NCBI RefSeq assembly: GCF_000737515.1
Contig: NZ_CP006587.1
Location: 1,236,001-1,300,000 of the forward strand
From: Hymenobacter sp. APR13
GTDB taxonomy: Bacteria; Bacteroidota; Bacteroidia; Cytophagales; Hymenobacteraceae
Direction: 5' to 3'
Length of the DNA: 64,000 nt
Part shown: one piece after another, positions 35,514 to 42,756 of the stretch
How the letters are laid out: each line of letters starts with the position of its first letter
Position numbering within the stretch: position 1 is the first letter of the stretch
Notes under the pieces: model-generated
What the model saw: only the letters and a program-made list of their open reading frames with translations
What the model was told of the DNA's origin: nothing
The model's database searches: none
Position numbers and translations under genes: made by a program

Positions 35514-36734
35514 CTAGAAGGCTTCGCCCACAGCAAAATAAATGCTCGGTGCCGTATCGGTACCGCCAGCGTAGTCGAGGCGGATGTTGAGCCGGTCGCG
35601 GCGGTTGAAGCGGAACCGCAGGCCGGCGCCCCCGGCGTAGCGGGTCTGGTCGAAAGCGTAGTCGGAGAGTTTGTAGCCCACCTGGCCGGCGCCGGCGAAT
35701 ACAGCCCCGTCGATACGCCAGAACAGCTTCTGCCGAATTTCAGCCTGGAAGGTCATCATCTGCCGGTCGCGGAAACGGGTTTCGTAGAGGCCGCGCATCA
35801 GGCCGGCGTTGTTGTAGAGCGCACCGCCGAGGTTGGCGCCCAGGCCGCCCAACTCGCGGAACGGCACGGTGCCGGAGTGGAACGAACCAAGGTAGTTGAG
35901 GGCCAGAATGGTGTTGTTGGAGCCAAACAGCGGCCGGAAGTGGCGGGCGTCTACCTGGTAGCGCGTAAACTTGTAGTCGGAGCCGATACCGTCGCCGTTG
36001 AAGAGCATGTGCGCGTCCACGAACGAGCCACGGTAGGTGGCCAGCACGTTGTCGCGGCCATCAAACAGCACGGCCGGGCCTACGCCCGAAATCCGGGTAT
36101 CCTGCCGCTCACGGTCCTTCAGGCGCGGGTCGCGGGTGAAATAGTTGGAGGCGCCGTTGTCGGCGTTGCCCTGGGGCTCGATGTCGGTGGTGTTGGTGAA
36201 TCGGTAGCGCACGCCGGCAAACAGGTTGGGTGCCACCCGCTTCATAGCCTTCTGATCGAAGATGATGAGCGTGTAGGCCAGGTCCGACTCGTTGTCTTTG
36301 GAGTTGTCGTTGCCGACGCCGTAGTAGAACAGCTTCTGGTCGTAGCGGCTCAACTCGCCGGTGAAGAAGAACTTCTCACCGGGCGTGAAGATGGTATGCG
36401 TCAGTTGGATGGTGCTCTGCTTTTCCTGCGAGTACCAGGCAATCAGGCGGGCGTTGGACTTGCGCACCGTGGTATCAGTGCCGAAGCGCCACACCGGCAG
36501 AATGGCCGCGCCAGCCGCAAAACCGGTTTCCTGCTGATAGAAGGCAATGGGAACCGGAATGAAGCTGGGCTTGTCGCTGGGCGCAAACAATGACTTCTTG
36601 GGTTTTTCGTCGGTGGTGCGGCTGAGGCCGGGCGCAGGCGCCGAAACGCTGTCGGTTACTACCTGGGCATTACCAAGCCGGGCCAGCATACACAGTGCCA
36701 GCGGCATGTAGAGAAAGCGCATAAAGGGCTTCAA
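35514..36734 (-). CDS. BamA/TamA-like outer-membrane barrel protein without POTRA domains
   Basis: A 406-residue protein with a signal peptide (MKPFMRFLYMPLALCMLARLGNA). A short linker (KSLFAPSDKPSFIPVPIAFY) leads into a surface-antigen (D15-like) barrel. Strand pairs such as KFFFTGELSRYDQKLFYYGV and FRFNRRDRLNIRLDYAGG follow, ending in YFAVGEAF with a terminal Phe suitable for the Bam machinery. Too short for POTRA domains. Transport or surface role unknown. Confidence 0.8.
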   Translation of the reverse strand: MKPFMRFLYMPLALCMLARLGNAQVVTDSVSAPAPGLSRTTDEKPKKSLFAPSDKPSFIPVPIAFYQQETGFAAGAAILPVWRFGTDTTVRKSNARLIAWYSQEKQSTIQLTHTIFTPGEKFFFTGELSRYDQKLFYYGVGNDNSKDNESDLAYTLIIFDQKAMKRVAPNLFAGVRYRFTNTTDIEPQGNADNGASNYFTRDPRLKDRERQDTRISGVGPAVLFDGRDNVLATYRGSFVDAHMLFNGDGIGSDYKFTRYQVDARHFRPLFGSNNTILALNYLGSFHSGTVPFRELGGLGANLGGALYNNAGLMRGLYETRFRDRQMMTFQAEIRQKLFWRIDGAVFAGAGQVGYKLSDYAFDQTRYAGGAGLRFRFNRRDRLNIRLDYAGGTDTAPSIYFAVGEAF

Positions 36735-36833
36735 AAAGGGGAAAGAAGATGGGTTTGGGGCTGCTTTTCAACCAATGTCCGGGATACCGGCAGCCTGTCT
36801 GATTGCGCTAACGCAAGGGAGCCGCCTACGGTT

Positions 36834-37766
36834 TTACCGCAGCACCTCCACCAGCAGCATCGAGAGCACGCCGGCCAGCATAATGCCCTTACACCAGCGG
36901 CTAAGCTGCGCGAAATGCCGCCGCCGGTCGGCGCGCAGCAGCAGGCGTCCCAACCACAGCAACGGCCCCAGCACCGCCAGCAGTAGCCACCCGCCCAGCA
37001 CCAGGCGGCTGTGCGTGAGGGCGTGGCCGCAGGCGCCGGCCACCAGCGCCACCAGCGCCGCCAGAAACAGGCCCGCCACCCATTTGGTGCGGGCCACGCC
37101 CCACACGATGGGCAGCGTGTGGCAGTCGTGCTGGGCGTCGCCGCGCATGTCTTCCACGTCTTTCACGATTTCGCGCACCACCGTCAGCAGGAAGGCCGCC
37201 AGCGCATATTGCCACACGCTCACCACGCCGGTGCGCAGCTGCAGCTCCGGCAGCAGCACCAGCGCCCCAGTGAGCGTGGCAATGCTGACGTTGCCTACCA
37301 GCGCCACGCGCTTGAACCGCACCGAGTAGCCCCACAGCAGCAGTGCCGAGCCTAGGTTCACGAGGCCCAGCAGCGGCGAGAGCAGCCCGCTTAGCCCCAC
37401 CCCTACCCCCGACAGCAGCATGTGGGCCAGCATGGCGCGGCGGCGGTTCACCACGCGCCCCACCACCAGCCGGCCGGGGCGGTTGATGGCGTCAATCTTC
37501 ACGTCGTAGTAGTCGTTGATGATGTAGCCGGCGGCGGCCACGCAGAGCGCCGCCACGGCCAGCACCCCAAAGCGCCAGTCGAGCAGGGTGCGGAGCGGCT
37601 GCGCGGGCTGCAGCAGCCCGGCCCGTACCAATGCCAGGCACAGCAGCATCATCAGCAGATTGGGCAGCCGGATCAGCTGCGCCACCGGCCGCAGCCCCGT
37701 TCCGCCTTGCGGCTCTACCGGCCCGGGCGCCGCTTCAGCAGACGAAAAAGGGACAACTACAGTCAT
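36834..37766 (-). CDS. UbiA-family prenyltransferase
   Basis: A 310-residue membrane protein with about eight helices. The first Asp-rich motif is N84-D85-YY-D88-VKI-D92, and the second is DVEDMRGD (D206, D210), which bind Mg-diphosphate of the prenyl donor. It resembles the group annotated as geranylgeranylglycerol-phosphate geranylgeranyltransferase in Bacteroidota; the acceptor cannot be told from the sequence. ATG at 37766 is chosen over GTG two codons upstream. Confidence 0.85.
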   Translation of the reverse strand: MTVVVPFSSAEAAPGPVEPQGGTGLRPVAQLIRLPNLLMMLLCLALVRAGLLQPAQPLRTLLDWRFGVLAVAALCVAAAGYIINDYYDVKIDAINRPGRLVVGRVVNRRRAMLAHMLLSGVGVGLSGLLSPLLGLVNLGSALLLWGYSVRFKRVALVGNVSIATLTGALVLLPELQLRTGVVSVWQYALAAFLLTVVREIVKDVEDMRGDAQHDCHTLPIVWGVARTKWVAGLFLAALVALVAGACGHALTHSRLVLGGWLLLAVLGPLLWLGRLLLRADRRRHFAQLSRWCKGIMLAGVLSMLLVEVLR

Positions 37767-37852
37767 GGGCACACAACATACGAAGTACTACAACAGCAGC
37801 CCCAACTCATTTTGCCGGCATCAACCCCATACCCGGCAAAGGGCCACCGGCT

Positions 37853-37892
37853 GGCAAAAAGAAAGCCTCTCCAACGAAGGAGAGGCTTTCCG
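37853..37892 (-). terminator. Rho-independent terminator after cspA
   Basis: On the minus strand GGAAAGCCTCTCC pairs with GGAGAGGCTTTC across a 6-base loop, followed by TTTTTGCC, about 30 bases after the cspA stop. Confidence 0.8.
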
Positions 37893-37922
37893 GATACTTG
37901 AAAAGCAAGTCGGAGCTGGAAT

Positions 37923-38117
37923 CTACACTCTCTTCACATTCACGGCATTCACGCCTTTGCGGCCTTCCTGCGTCTCAAATTCCACCCGGTCGTTCTGCTG
38001 TACCTGGCCGCCGTTCAGGCCGGTAATATGTACGAAGAAATCTTCCTTCGTTACATCATCTGTAATGAAGCCGTAGCCCTTCGCCTCATTAAAGAATTTT
38101 ACGGTTCCTGTTTTCAT
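37923..38117 (-). CDS. cspA: Cold-shock protein
   Basis: A 64-residue single OB-fold RNA/DNA-binding protein. RNP1 is KGYGFI and RNP2 DFFVHI. It acts as an RNA chaperone, often induced by cold or stress. A long leader runs from a consensus promoter (38152-38181) to the start, and the gene has its own terminator, so it is monocistronic. Confidence 0.95.
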   Translation of the reverse strand: MKTGTVKFFNEAKGYGFITDDVTKEDFFVHITGLNGGQVQQNDRVEFETQEGRKGVNAVNVKRV

Positions 38118-38151
38118 GAAAAAAGAAGAAAATGTTGAATGGATGAGTGGG

Positions 38152-38181
38152 TAAAGATAGAGGTAATTCGGAAAATCGCAA
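38152..38181 (-). promoter_or_regulatory. cspA promoter TTG-N19-TATCTTTA
   Basis: On the minus strand TTG (complement of 38179-38181), exactly 19 bases, then TATCTTTA (38152-38159). It matches the Bacteroidota consensus apart from the last base and gives a leader of about 30 bases. Confidence 0.6.
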
Positions 38182-38242
38182 CCCCGTTTGGGGCCCTTCC
38201 CAACCTCTTCAAAAACCCACTACATTCAGGCTAGACTACTAG

Positions 38243-38731
38243 CTACCAAGTCTTTTGCTCTTTCATTACGGCTTCAATCAGCTCCCGCACAGCCCCGTGC
38301 CCGCCAGGCAGCGCCGACACGTATGAGCTGATAGCGCGCACATCGGCGGCGGCATCGGCGGGGCAGGCGGCCAGGGCGCAACGGCGCATTACCTCAAGGT
38401 CGGGCATGTCGTCGCCCATGTAGGCGATGTGCGCCGGGTCGAGGCGGTAGGTGTTGATGTAGTTGTTGAAGATCTTCATCTTATCATCTATACCCAGGTA
38501 CATGTCACGCACATCCAGCGACTCCAGGCGCTTGCGCACACCTTCTTCTTCGCGGCCCGAGATGACGGCGATACGGTAGCCCTGGCGCAGCGCGTGCCGG
38601 ATGGCGTAGCCGTCGCGGATGTGGAAGGCGCGGGCCTGCTCGCCGGAGTTGAAGGCCAGCAGCGTGCCATCCGTCAGCACACCGTCGACATCAAGAATAA
38701 ACGCCTTAATAACAGATAAGTCTGGCGACAT
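38243..38731 (-). CDS. kdsC: KDO-8-phosphate phosphatase (KdsC-type HAD hydrolase)
   Basis: A 162-residue HAD phosphatase without cap domain. The nucleophile motif is ILDVDGVLTDG (D14, D16), motif II VISGREEEGVRKR, motif III/IV IAYMGDDMPDLEVM. KdsC releases KDO from KDO-8-phosphate for LPS. Partner genes (kdsA, kdsB) are not in the window, so the substrate is inferred from the family. ATG at 38731 gives the usual length. Confidence 0.87.
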   Translation of the reverse strand: MSPDLSVIKAFILDVDGVLTDGTLLAFNSGEQARAFHIRDGYAIRHALRQGYRIAVISGREEEGVRKRLESLDVRDMYLGIDDKMKIFNNYINTYRLDPAHIAYMGDDMPDLEVMRRCALAACPADAAADVRAISSYVSALPGGHGAVRELIEAVMKEQKTW

Positions 38732-38788
38732 AGCAGCAGAATTCGGAGCAGAAACTAGGAACGGAGGCAATGCAACAAATAAGCCGAC

Positions 38789-38819
38789 GGGCCGGCTTTA
38801 ACACGGTAAAAGCCGGCCC
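38789..38819 (-). terminator. Hairpin after the iscX-like gene
   Basis: GGGCCGGCTTT / AAAGCCGGCCC with a 9-base loop, 15 bases beyond the stop of the gene at 38835. The T-run is short. Confidence 0.5.
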
Positions 38820-38834
38820 GCACAGGCGACAGGC

Positions 38835-39074
38835 TTATTTCTGGTTGTCGCGCCACTCATACACCCACTTGGCCTGGATTTGCTCCAGGTGGCCTTCGTT
38901 GGCCTGCTCGCGGGTGCCTTCAAAGTTGGGCAATTCCAGCACCCAGTCCAGCAGCTCCGTGAAGCGGATGCGGTAGATTTTGGCTTCGGAAAAGTCGTCG
39001 CCGAACTTTTCGTACAGCGCAATGGCCACATCTTCGTGGTCGTTCCAATGGATGGGGGGCTCGAAATGGGCCAT
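38835..39074 (-). CDS. iscX: IscX-like Fe-S cluster assembly protein
   Basis: A 79-residue acidic protein. HWNDHEDVAIALYEKFGDDF, RFTELLDWVLELPNFEG and ANEGHLEQIQAKWVYEW follow the IscX pattern. IscX tunes Fe-S cluster assembly on IscS by binding iron and the desulfurase. It stands upstream of repeat C2 and next to a ferredoxin of ISC type, reminiscent of the fdx-iscX pair of the E. coli isc operon. The other isc genes are not present here. Confidence 0.82.
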   Translation of the reverse strand: MAHFEPPIHWNDHEDVAIALYEKFGDDFSEAKIYRIRFTELLDWVLELPNFEGTREQANEGHLEQIQAKWVYEWRDNQK

Positions 39075-39093
39075 CTTCTTAATGGTTAAATTG

Positions 39094-39173
39094 TTGAATG
39101 GTTGGATGGCGGCATGGCTAAAGGGCAAGTCTGAACGACCAAGCCAGTTAGCCATGCCGCCATCCAACCATTG
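39094..39173. repeat. Inverted repeat (family C, copy 2)
   Basis: AATGGTTGGATGGCGGCATG... faces TTAGCCATGCCGCCATCCAACCATT-type text, perfect over about 25 bases. It shares ATGGTTGG and AACCATT words with the copy at 26289. It separates iscX from the ferredoxin gene. Confidence 0.8.
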
Positions 39174-39176
39174 AGG

Positions 39177-39509
39177 TTAGTGTCCTAGGAACTCCTGCGC
39201 CGGAATGAGAATCACCAGATCCTGGCTGCTGGCCTGCACCACGCACTGGCAGCCCAGGCGCGAGTTGATGCGCGGGTTCACGGCGCGGTCGATGAAGTCT
39301 TCCTCCTTGTCGCTGATTTCGGGCAGGTCGGCTTCGCCGCGCTGCACATAGACGTGGCAGGTGCTGCAGCCGCAGACACCGCCGCAGTTGTGCTGCAGCT
39401 GGATGCCGTTGTTGAGGGCCACGTCCAGCACCGACTCGCCTTCGGCGGCCACGTGGGTCTGCTCGGGCTGGCCGTCTTGAAATTGGAAGGTGATGTTGAC
39501 AGCTTTCAC
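39177..39509 (-). CDS. fdx: 2Fe-2S ferredoxin, ISC type (GTG start)
   Basis: A 110-residue ferredoxin that supplies electrons for Fe-S cluster assembly or other reactions. Ligands are C42, C48, C51 (NCGGVCGCSTC) and C87 (RLGCQC). The motif has an additional Cys at 46 and another at 89. GTG at 39509 (MKAVNITFQF) is chosen because the upstream extension has no ferredoxin character. Confidence 0.87.
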   Translation of the reverse strand: MKAVNITFQFQDGQPEQTHVAAEGESVLDVALNNGIQLQHNCGGVCGCSTCHVYVQRGEADLPEISDKEEDFIDRAVNPRINSRLGCQCVVQASSQDLVILIPAQEFLGH

Positions 39510-39570
39510 AAAAAAATCTTCTGACGAGGCAAAAAATGAAGGCACGAAGGTACGCACGCCTCTACCGGAT

Positions 39571-40407
39571 TCAAAGCTCTATCCCCCCTTGGTTGTTTGC
39601 GGCCGGAGCCTCCAACTGCTTCTGAATACTGCTGGTCAGGGCGTTATACACCGCCAGCCACGCCGGATAGTCCGTTAGGGCGGCCTGGTGCCGGGCCAGC
39701 GTGGGGGCATCGTGGCGGGCGGCCGGGCCGGTTTGCACCGTGAAGGGCGGGTTGGCCAGGGCCTTTTCCACGGTTTCGTGGAGCAACGGAGCTAGCAGCG
39801 CCAGCGGCAGTTGCTCTTGTGCCAACAGCGCGTGGCTGATGCCCAGCAGGTGATTGGTGAAGTTGCAGGCAAACACTGCCGCTATATGAATGGCCTGCCG
39901 CTGCGGCGTGCCCACCACCTGCACGCTGCCGCTCAGGGTGTGGCCCAGCGCCAGCAGCAAGTCCTGCGCGGCGGGGGTGGCGCCTTCTATGCACAGCGGC
40001 ACGGCGCGCCAGTCGAGGATGCGCCCGGCGCTGAAGGTCTGGAGCGGGTAGAACACGCCGCCCACCACGTGCGGCAGCGCCTCGAACACGCTGAGCGGCA
40101 CGGTACCGGAGGTATGGGCCACCAGCGCCCCGGCCGGGAAGCGCGCCTGCGCCAGCACCGCCGGAATGGCGGCATCGGGCACGGCCAGCAGGTAGAGGTC
40201 GGCGAGAGGCAGGGTGGCGAAATCGGGGGTGAGCAGCGCGGGCGTGCCGGGCACGGTGGCGGCCAGCACGGCGGCGGTAGCGGGCGTACGGCTCCAGATG
40301 CCGGCTAGCTGATGGCCGGCGTGGCGCAGGGCCGGGGCCAGCTGGCTGGCTACCCGGCCCGCGCCTATTACTATAACACGCAGAGAAATAGCCGGATCGG
40401 AAGTCAT
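39571..40407 (-). CDS. Rossmann-like / DUF2520 oxidoreductase
   Basis: A 278-residue protein. The N-terminal NAD(P)-binding fold shows RVIVIGAGRVASQLAPALRHAG and DLYLLAVPDAAIPAV. The C-terminal helical domain (DUF2520) has YPLQTFSAGRILDW and FACNFTNHLLGISHALL. The structure resembles ketopantoate reductase-like and NADP-linked F420 reductases. Substrate unknown. ATG at 40407 is set by the Rossmann start. Confidence 0.82.
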   Translation of the reverse strand: MTSDPAISLRVIVIGAGRVASQLAPALRHAGHQLAGIWSRTPATAAVLAATVPGTPALLTPDFATLPLADLYLLAVPDAAIPAVLAQARFPAGALVAHTSGTVPLSVFEALPHVVGGVFYPLQTFSAGRILDWRAVPLCIEGATPAAQDLLLALGHTLSGSVQVVGTPQRQAIHIAAVFACNFTNHLLGISHALLAQEQLPLALLAPLLHETVEKALANPPFTVQTGPAARHDAPTLARHQAALTDYPAWLAVYNALTSSIQKQLEAPAANNQGGIEL

Positions 40408-40501
40408 GAGCAGAAAGTAAGGGCACTGAATGGTGTAAAGTACGGGCAGGAATATGGCTTTTCGGATACGACTTGTGTAGTTCTCAGGAAAAGTAATCAA
40501 C

Positions 40502-40543
40502 TTGTAAGCTCAAGAACTGCCCTTTAATATTGCTTAAAGGGCA
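40502..40543 (+). promoter_or_regulatory. Promoter with a palindromic operator-like site over the -7 box
   Basis: TTG (40502-40504), 20 bases, TAATATTG (40525-40532) is a near-consensus promoter. The -7 box lies within the centre of a perfect inverted repeat TGCCCTTTAA-N6-TTAAAGGGCA (40518-40543). Such placement suits a repressor site, or the repeat may be a hairpin at the mRNA start. Confidence 0.45.
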
Positions 40544-40598
40544 TATTTCTCCTCTTCTCCACTTTTACCCCTTCACCATTTCCAACACCTTTACCCGT

Positions 40599-42494
40599 AT
40601 GACACATTCTTACACGGCGCCTTGGCGCAAGCTGGCTCTGGCAGCTATGCTGGGCCTGGCTGGCACCACGGCGGCGCAGGCACAGTTTCTGAACTACCCG
40701 CCTACGCTGGCCGTCAACGCAGCCGGCACCTACACCGATCTGGGCACCACTGGTACGGCCATTGCCGTTACTAATACGGACGACGCCCTCTCGACCCCAC
40801 AAAACATCGGCTTTACGTTCAGCTACAACGGCACCGATTTCACGCAGTTTATCCTGAGCACCAACGGCTTCATTAAGCTGGGCGCTACCCCCCTGCTGGA
40901 TCCGGCGGATGTTTCGCCTCTGTTCAGCGCCGACCCGGCCGATGCAAACGTTATTGCGGCGATGTCCAACATCGACCTCTATGGCGCTGCCGACCAGACT
41001 GCTAACCCTACCTCCTATCGGGTAGCCACCACTGGCACGGCACCAAACCGGGTCTGCACCATCCAGTTCAAGAATCTGCGCGACTACGCTACCACTACGG
41101 TACCGGCGCAGTTCGCTACAATGGATTTCCAGATCCGGCTGTTCGAAGGTACCAACAACATTGAACTGGTTTACGGCACTTGGACCGCTACCACGAATAC
41201 GCCACTGGGCCACAGCGCTGTAGTAGGTATTAAAGGAACCGGCACAGGAGCGGCTGAACGGGTGCTGTCCCTGAAGCCTTCTAGCTCCACGGCCTGGTCG
41301 ACGACGACATTTGGCCAGCCGGCTGCCATTGCCGCTCACTTTATTCGCAACACGTTCCTGCCGGATGCCGGCCGGACTTATCGTTTTGTTGCCGGCCCGC
41401 CATTGCCAGCCAACGATGCCGCCGTTCAGGTTATCTATAGCCTGGGCAAGACACCGGTTTCCAGCCCGCAGGTAGTACAGGCCCTGGTTCGCAACGCCGG
41501 CTCGGCAGCGCTGACCAACGTGGCCGTTACGCTGAACGTGACGGGTGCCAACACATTCGCGGATGCCAAAATCATCCCGACGCTGGCCGCTGGTGCATCC
41601 ACCACCGTGTCGTTCAACACCTTCACCCCAACCGCTACCGGCAACAACACGCTGGCGGTATCGGTACCAGCCGACGGCGGCAATACCAACAACTCGCAGA
41701 CGTACACGCAGGTTGTAACGGCTAACACGTTCAGCTACTCCAACAACACCCCGTTCGACCCAAATCTGGGTGTAGGCTTTGGCGCCACCACCACCGGCGC
41801 ATTTGTGGCTAAGTTCACCACGCCTGCGGCCCGCACCATTACGGCCGTAGCTGCTGGCCTTGCTGACCCGAACTCTGTGGGCCGCACCGTGTATAGCGTG
41901 GTGGTGAATGCCTCCGGCGCCGTACTGGGCCGCTCGGCTGATTATGTGGTGCAGACCGCCGACATCAACACGCTCAAAACGCTGCCCCTGCAAACGGCCG
42001 TAGCCGCTCCGGCCGGCAACTTCTACGTAGGCCTCGTGCAGACGGCTGCACCAACGGGTGCCCCTCGCTATTTCCTGATGGCTACGCAGCCCGAAGCTCC
42101 GACCCGCCCGGCTACCTTCTTCACCATTGCGCCTTTCGCCGCTACCGGCGGAGCGTTGGTGGATGCCGCCGGCAGCAACCTCGGTGCTTTCGTGCTGGAT
42201 GCCCAGACTTCCATCGTACAGGGCACCTCGGAAGCCCTGAACCGCGCCATTTCCATGTATCCTAATCCATCTACGGGTCTGGTGAAGCTGGACGTGCGCG
42301 GCGCCAACGCCAAGGGCAACCTGCAGGTGAGTGTGGTGAACATGCTGGGCCAGACGGTGCACACGGCTGCACTGAAGGACAACTTCACCAACGAAGTGAA
42401 CCTCTCGGGCCTCGCCAACGGCATGTACCTGCTGAAGGTGCAGACCGGCGCCGACTACACCGTACGCCCAGTTGACCATCACCAAATAGGTTAA
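40599..42494 (+). CDS. T9SS-sorted secreted protein with a frameshifted C-terminal end
   Basis: A 631-residue protein with a signal peptide ending in AAQAQ. An N-terminal all-beta region has IGFTFSYNGTDFTQFILSTNGF; a CARDB-like Ig domain follows around LVRNAGSAALTNVAVTLNV. The type A sorting domain begins SMYPNPSTGLVKLDVRG and reaches LSGLANGMYLLKVQTG. The expected last strand is lost: the frame ends VRPVDHHQIG. Dropping one C in the CCC run at 42467-42469 restores VRQLTITK and a stop at 42489. Start at 40599 is set by the signal peptide. Confidence 0.82.
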   Translation: MTHSYTAPWRKLALAAMLGLAGTTAAQAQFLNYPPTLAVNAAGTYTDLGTTGTAIAVTNTDDALSTPQNIGFTFSYNGTDFTQFILSTNGFIKLGATPLLDPADVSPLFSADPADANVIAAMSNIDLYGAADQTANPTSYRVATTGTAPNRVCTIQFKNLRDYATTTVPAQFATMDFQIRLFEGTNNIELVYGTWTATTNTPLGHSAVVGIKGTGTGAAERVLSLKPSSSTAWSTTTFGQPAAIAAHFIRNTFLPDAGRTYRFVAGPPLPANDAAVQVIYSLGKTPVSSPQVVQALVRNAGSAALTNVAVTLNVTGANTFADAKIIPTLAAGASTTVSFNTFTPTATGNNTLAVSVPADGGNTNNSQTYTQVVTANTFSYSNNTPFDPNLGVGFGATTTGAFVAKFTTPAARTITAVAAGLADPNSVGRTVYSVVVNASGAVLGRSADYVVQTADINTLKTLPLQTAVAAPAGNFYVGLVQTAAPTGAPRYFLMATQPEAPTRPATFFTIAPFAATGGALVDAAGSNLGAFVLDAQTSIVQGTSEALNRAISMYPNPSTGLVKLDVRGANAKGNLQVSVVNMLGQTVHTAALKDNFTNEVNLSGLANGMYLLKVQTGADYTVRPVDHHQIG

Positions 42495-42512
42495 CTCCTA
42501 GTTCAGCTTTTG

Positions 42513-42544
42513 AAAAGGGCAGCCCTGGTGGCTGCCCTTTTTTT
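42513..42544 (+). terminator. Rho-independent terminator of the T9SS cargo gene
   Basis: AAAAGGGCAGCC / GGCTGCCC with a 5-base loop followed by seven T, 20 bases after the stop. Confidence 0.85.
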
Positions 42545-42693
42545 GTGGGCTTGCGCGGGCCGGCTGCCCCGGCGGCCATTGCCCGTCACACCCTCGTAGC
42601 CGGGCAGACACGGAGCCGTAGCTGCTCAGCTTATCCACTTGGCTGCCCACACCTTAGCACCCGGAATAAAGCGGATGCCTGAGCCGGGATACA

Positions 42694-42742
42694 GCACAAA
42701 AAAACGCCCGGAAGCTGTCTGCTTCCGGGCGTTTTTTTGTGC
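42694..42742. terminator. Long perfect hairpin, probable bidirectional terminator at the end of ccmF
   Basis: 22-base perfectly paired arms, GCACAAAAAAACGCCCGGAA... and its complement, with a 5-base loop. A and T runs are placed for termination on both strands. It lies 15 bases past the minus-strand ccmF stop. Confidence 0.85.
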
Positions 42743-42756
42743 TGATCGGGTGGCTA

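Noticed and set aside
40524..42485. Long open frame (653 codons) on the minus strand opposite the T9SS cargo gene
   Set aside because: The plus strand has a signal peptide, Ig-like text and sorting domain. The minus frame has His/Arg/Gly-rich text with no motif, a normal by-product of high-GC codon use.
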